In this document: positions 7,262-9,816 of the stretch, in pieces
How positions within the stretch are numbered: the first letter of the stretch is position 1
How the letters are laid out: every line of letters starts with the position of its first letter
Assembly: GCA_013695775.1 (NCBI GenBank)
Contig: JACCZV010000149.1
Location: forward strand, 1 to 9,816
Length of the DNA stretch: 9,816 bases
From: Chitinophagales bacterium
GTDB lineage: Bacteria > Bacteroidota > Bacteroidia > Chitinophagales > UBA10324
Reading direction: 5' to 3'
Translations under genes and position numbers: made by a program
The notes under the pieces: model-generated
The model's database searches: none
Told to the model about the DNA's origin: nothing
Seen by the model: only the letters and a program-made list of their open reading frames with translations

Positions 7262-7910
7262 GTCCATTGCAACACTCCACTACCTCACGCAGGATGTGCC
7301 CGGTTTCTCTCACACCTCACAGGTTCAAATGGCTTGTGAAGCTGGCATCCGTTGGATTCAATTACGCATAAAAAATTCTCTTTATCAGGAATGGTTGAAA
7401 ATTGCAGAAGAAGTTAGAATGATTACTATGAAGTTTAATACAACTCTTATTATAAATGACAATCCCTCTATTGCAAAAAATGTAGAGGCAGATGGCGTTC
7501 ACCTTGGTAGAAATGATATGAGTGTGAATGATGCGCGCAACATGTTGGGTGATGAGTTTATCATAGGTCTTTCCGCACATTCTCTGAAAGAATTGATAGA
7601 GTCAAGGGGTGCGTCTATAGATTATGTGGGATTGGGTCCATTTCATTTCACTCAAACAAAAAATGAGCTTGATCCTGTACTTGGTTTACAAAAGTTCAGA
7701 GAGAGAATTGCTGAAGCCCGGCTACAAGGCAGTCCTAAACCCATTATTGCAATAGGTGGGATTAAATTGAATGATGTAGAGAACTTGTTTAACGCCGTTG
7801 CAGACGGTGTAGCTGTGTCTTCAGCCATCAATTTATCACCGGCTCCAGCAGATGCAATGGCTCAATTCATAGATCAGATAAAAATCTTTCAAAATCAGGA
7901 GATATTATGA
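7254..7910 (+). CDS. thiE: Thiamine-phosphate synthase ThiE
   Basis: ThiE condenses HMP-PP with thiazole phosphate to give thiamine phosphate. The frame can open at TTG 7248, but the ATG at 7254 is preferred; it gives 218 residues and an eight-base overlap with thiD (ATGCATAA). Active-site motifs are intact: WIQLRIKN (RxK), LIINDNP (Asn-Asp for pyrophosphate and Mg binding), ADGVHLGRNDM with its Asp, IIGLSAHS, DYVGLGPFHFTQTKNELDP (the TxTK loop) and PIIAIGGI. The C-terminal phosphate-binding loop reads DGVAVSSAI. This is therefore the likely functional TMP synthase of the operon, in contrast to the divergent homologue upstream. Its stop overlaps the thiG start by four bases (ATGA), suggesting translational coupling. 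Confidence 0.94.
   Translation: MHKSIATLHYLTQDVPGFSHTSQVQMACEAGIRWIQLRIKNSLYQEWLKIAEEVRMITMKFNTTLIINDNPSIAKNVEADGVHLGRNDMSVNDARNMLGDEFIIGLSAHSLKELIESRGASIDYVGLGPFHFTQTKNELDPVLGLQKFRERIAEARLQGSPKPIIAIGGIKLNDVENLFNAVADGVAVSSAINLSPAPADAMAQFIDQIKIFQNQEIL
7897..7901 (+). promoter_or_regulatory. Ribosome binding site of thiG
   Basis: AGGAG ends five bases before the thiG ATG (7907), inside the 3' end of thiE. It is one of the few plausible Shine-Dalgarno sequences in the operon and supports that start. Confidence 0.55.
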
Positions 7911-8677
7911 AAGACTTAATCATCGCAGGTGAGCACTTTAAATCCCGACTTTTTCTCGGCACAGGAAAATTCAGCTCCATGCAGACAATGGCCGAGTCCA
8001 TTATTAAATCGGGAACTCAACTGGTAACTGTCGCATTGAAACGTGTAGACATCTCTAAAGGAGATCAGGATTTAGGTAGTTATCTGAAATCGATGAACAT
8101 CCGATTGTTGCCGAATACGAGTGGTGCAAGAAATGCTAAGGAGGCGATTCTGGCCGCGCAATTAGGGCGCGAAGCATTAGAAACCAATTGGCTCAAACTT
8201 GAAATTCATCCTGATCCGCGTTACCTGCTTCCTGACCCAGTGGAAACCTTACTTGCAGCGGAGCAATTGGTAAAAATGGGTTTCATTATCTTACCCTATG
8301 TGCATGCAGACGTGGTGTTGTGTAAAAGGTTGGAAGATGCAGGGACTGCCGCGGTAATGCCGTTAGCTTCTCTCATCGGATCTAACAAGGGATTACAGAT
8401 GAGGGATATGCTGGAGATCATCATTCATGAAAGCAATATTCCTGTGGTAGTGGATGCCGGACTTGGTGTGCCATCACATGCTGCTGCGGCATTGGAGATG
8501 GGTGCCGCTGCAGTATTGGTAAATACAGCCATTGCTGTTGCCGGCGATCCTGTTGAAATGGCGCGGGCATTCCGACTCGCAGTAGAAGCGGGTCGAATAG
8601 CCTATGAAGCAAAGGAGGGCATTGCTAATTATCTGGCATCGGCGACCAGCCCGTTAACAGCATTTTTGGAAGAATGA
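7907..8677 (+). CDS. thiG: Thiazole synthase ThiG
   Basis: ThiG builds thiazole phosphate from deoxyxylulose phosphate, dehydroglycine (made by ThiH) and sulfur from ThiS thiocarboxylate. The 256-residue product has the family length. Visible motifs are SRLFLGTGKFSS, VTVALKRVDI, LLPNTSGARNAKEA, NWLKLEIHPDPRYLLPDP, ILPYVHADVVLCKRLEDAG, AAVMPLASLIGSNKGL, VVVDAGLGVPSHAAAALEMG and VLVNTAIAVA. Lys97 in LKLEI aligns with the Schiff-base lysine (Lys96 in Bacillus subtilis ThiG). Small departures from the usual GSPIGSG loop (here ASLIGSN) are notable but do not suggest loss of function. It follows thiE with a four-base overlap. thiH, normally the next gene, is displaced by about one kilobase by a secreted-protein gene. 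Confidence 0.96.
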   Translation: MKDLIIAGEHFKSRLFLGTGKFSSMQTMAESIIKSGTQLVTVALKRVDISKGDQDLGSYLKSMNIRLLPNTSGARNAKEAILAAQLGREALETNWLKLEIHPDPRYLLPDPVETLLAAEQLVKMGFIILPYVHADVVLCKRLEDAGTAAVMPLASLIGSNKGLQMRDMLEIIIHESNIPVVVDAGLGVPSHAAAALEMGAAAVLVNTAIAVAGDPVEMARAFRLAVEAGRIAYEAKEGIANYLASATSPLTAFLEE

Positions 8678-8787
8678 ATTTGAGAGTGATTATTATTAAT
8701 ATTTATTTAAAACTAACCATCCAATGCTGGCGGAACTCTTAAATTCACAAATGATGAATAATAATTAAATAAAATCTTCTATTTAAA
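8678..8787. other. AT-rich gap between thiG and the secreted-protein gene
   Basis: These 110 bases break an otherwise tightly packed operon. Just before the next ATG lies an all-A/T inverted repeat TTAAATA/TATTTAA (8765-8771 with 8780-8786, eight-base loop). TTTG at 8679-8682 could be part of a new promoter, but no good -7 box follows at the right distance. No G/C-rich terminator stem is visible, so read-through from thiG remains possible. Confidence 0.5.
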
Positions 8788-9645
8788 ATGAAAAGAAACT
8801 TGCTTATACTGCTCTTCATTCTCTGCAACTTAGTCTTAAAACGCGCAGATGCTCAGGAAACAGTATGGTGCCCTCCTGGTGCGCAATGGCATTTCCAGGC
8901 TGGTACGAATGCTGTAACCGGTTATACTGAATTAAAATATGTTTCCGATACCATTGTAGATGGAATTAGTTGTAAGAAGTTAACAGAGTGTACCCAGACT
9001 TTGAACTGGCCAGATAGTTCCCTTAATTCTTTGGATTGCAGTAATACTCATTTTACCTCTCAATCGAATGGAGTTATTTATGCTTATGGTTATAATGATG
9101 ATTATGGTTATAGCTTTTGGGACACCTTGTTCAACTTTAATGCAGTGCCAGGCCAGTCATGGCATCTTTTTTTAGCGGCTCCGGATGAATTTGTTGAGGT
9201 AATAGATACCGGGCATCAAACCATTCAAAACATAAATCTTAAATGGCTGACAGTTGCTTATCCTAATAGCGTTCAATATTTTATTGTAGACACCATCTTT
9301 GAACGACTTGGATGCGTAACTTATAACTATCCATTTTTCCCCTCTGTACTATCAACGGATCCAGAAATCTATAATTTTTGCAATTATTCTGATAGTTTGT
9401 TTTTAGATTGGAATAATCCTGATATCTACTGCACTTTTTTACCAACAGGAATTTCTCTTCCCAATAATGGAGAAATTATTGTCATAAGCCCAAACCCTGC
9501 TTTTGACGAAGTTACTTTTAGTACAGCTGATCAAGGACTTTGCTTTATTGCAGATCAACAGGGAAAAATAATTGAAACAATAAAGATTACAGATTCTAAA
9601 ACAAATTTTTCCACTATAACATTGGAACCAGGAATTATATTGTGA
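8788..9645 (+). CDS. Secreted protein with type IX secretion (T9SS type A) sorting domain, C-terminus disrupted
   Basis: The 285-residue frame begins with a signal peptide: a basic MKR start, a hydrophobic core about 5-17, and a probable cleavage after ADA (residue 22). The mature part is rich in Trp, Tyr and Asp, with about eight cysteines, and I recognise no enzyme motif. Segments such as WHFQAG and YVSDTIVDGISCKKL resemble the large, functionally unassigned families of Bacteroidota cargo proteins. A C-terminal sorting domain starts at about residue 230 (VISPNPAFDEVTF) and runs to ITLEPGI, then stops early. The remaining sorting-signal residues are found out of frame downstream (9637-9697). 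In intact form it would cross the outer membrane through the T9SS and be surface-bound or released. It lies between thiG and thiH on the same strand; nothing in it suggests a thiamine role. Confidence 0.85.
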   Translation: MKRNLLILLFILCNLVLKRADAQETVWCPPGAQWHFQAGTNAVTGYTELKYVSDTIVDGISCKKLTECTQTLNWPDSSLNSLDCSNTHFTSQSNGVIYAYGYNDDYGYSFWDTLFNFNAVPGQSWHLFLAAPDEFVEVIDTGHQTIQNINLKWLTVAYPNSVQYFIVDTIFERLGCVTYNYPFFPSVLSTDPEIYNFCNYSDSLFLDWNNPDIYCTFLPTGISLPNNGEIIVISPNPAFDEVTFSTADQGLCFIADQQGKIIETIKITDSKTNFSTITLEPGIIL

Positions 9646-9697
9646 GTTTTAAGTCAATAAAATTGCATATATATCTAAACTTATTATTCAGCATTAA
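9637..9697 (+). pseudogene. Out-of-frame tail of the T9SS sorting domain
   Basis: After EPGI, reading codons from 9639 gives IVSFKS, and from 9656 gives NKIAYISKLIIQH followed by a stop (9695-9697). Joined, GIYIVSFKS plus NKIAYISKLIIQH is a typical sorting-domain ending (GIY-x-V, then a hydrophobic K-x-x-x strand). Reaching it needs one missing base near 9634-9638 (AATT, expected AATTT) and one near 9655-9658 (CAAT, expected CAAAT). The two gaps may be sequencing errors at homopolymers or real mutations. Confidence 0.65.
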
Positions 9698-9699
9698 AA

Positions 9700-9816
9700 A
9701 TGTCGTTTAGAAAAGTCTTTGATTGTTTTAACTGGAACGATACTTCGCAATCCATCTATTCCAAAACCGGCAAAGATGTTTTGCAGGCAATAAATAATTC
9801 CGGGAATTGTACTCTT
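9700..9816 (+). CDS. thiH: 2-iminoacetate synthase ThiH, N-terminal 39 codons, cut by the window edge
   Basis: The ATG at 9700 opens a frame that stays open to the window edge: SFRKVFDCFNWNDTSQSIYS, then KTGKDVLQAINNSGNC. This follows the ThiH N-terminus pattern (a short helix, xxWDxxxxxIxxKTxxDVxxAL; for example DIRLRINGKTAADVERAL in Escherichia coli). ThiH is a radical SAM enzyme that cleaves tyrosine to give dehydroglycine for ThiG. Its CX3CX2C cluster motif would lie beyond this window, so it cannot be checked here. The expected place of thiH in a Bacteroidota thi operon is right after thiG, which supports the call. The start lies two bases after the restored stop of the secreted-protein gene, with no Shine-Dalgarno sequence. 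Confidence 0.85.
   Translation, partial: MSFRKVFDCFNWNDTSQSIYSKTGKDVLQAINNSGNCTL

Noticed and set aside
8765..8786. A/T-only inverted repeat as a transcription terminator after thiG
   Set aside because: A seven-pair A/T stem is too weak for an intrinsic terminator and no U run follows.
8690..9688. TTATTATT at 8690-8697 and 9681-9688 as a possible target-site duplication around the cargo gene
   Set aside because: It is a low-complexity A/T octamer, and the right copy lies inside the sorting-domain coding sequence. No inverted repeats or transposase accompany it.

Overview
The window looks like chromosomal DNA of a member of the Bacteroidota. Four things suggest this: an elongation-factor-G-like paralogue of the type found in that phylum, the order of the thiamine genes (thiS-thiC-thiE-like-thiD-thiE-thiG-thiH), a secreted protein with a type IX secretion (T9SS) C-terminal sorting domain, and mostly weak or absent Shine-Dalgarno sequences. 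The finer taxon cannot be fixed from the sequence; a free-living, Chitinophagales- or Sphingobacteriales-like organism is only a guess.

Layout. Bases 1-209 (minus strand) hold the N-terminus of the EF-G-like GTPase. A 264-base divergent intergenic region follows. Bases 474-3473 (plus) encode a 999-residue soluble sensor histidine kinase with about six PAS domains and no receiver. A TPP riboswitch (THI element, about 3492-3575) then opens a long plus-strand thiamine-biosynthesis operon: thiS (3663-3866), thiC (3962-5857), a divergent ThiE/TenI-like gene (5880-6509), thiD (6485-7261, GTG start), thiE (7254-7910) and thiG (7907-8677). The last four genes overlap by 25, 8 and 4 bases. The start of thiH lies at the right edge (9700-9816).

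Together these genes cover most of thiamine phosphate synthesis. ThiC makes the pyrimidine HMP-P and ThiD phosphorylates it to HMP-PP. ThiS carries the sulfur, ThiH supplies dehydroglycine and ThiG builds the thiazole. ThiE joins the two halves. ThiF, the ThiS adenylyltransferase, is not visible and may lie beyond thiH. The whole set is probably under TPP feedback through the riboswitch.

The main oddity is a gene for a secreted T9SS cargo protein (from 8788) lodged between thiG and thiH in the same orientation. Its open frame stops at 9645 inside the sorting domain. The missing C-terminus can be read in the other two frames after two single-base gaps at short homopolymers, and the restored stop (9695-9697) falls two bases before the thiH ATG. 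I found no clearly new defence system, CRISPR array, tRNA, rRNA or transposase. The most interesting points are the interrupted operon, the broken sorting domain, and the ThiE-like protein that lacks the catalytic residues of ThiE.
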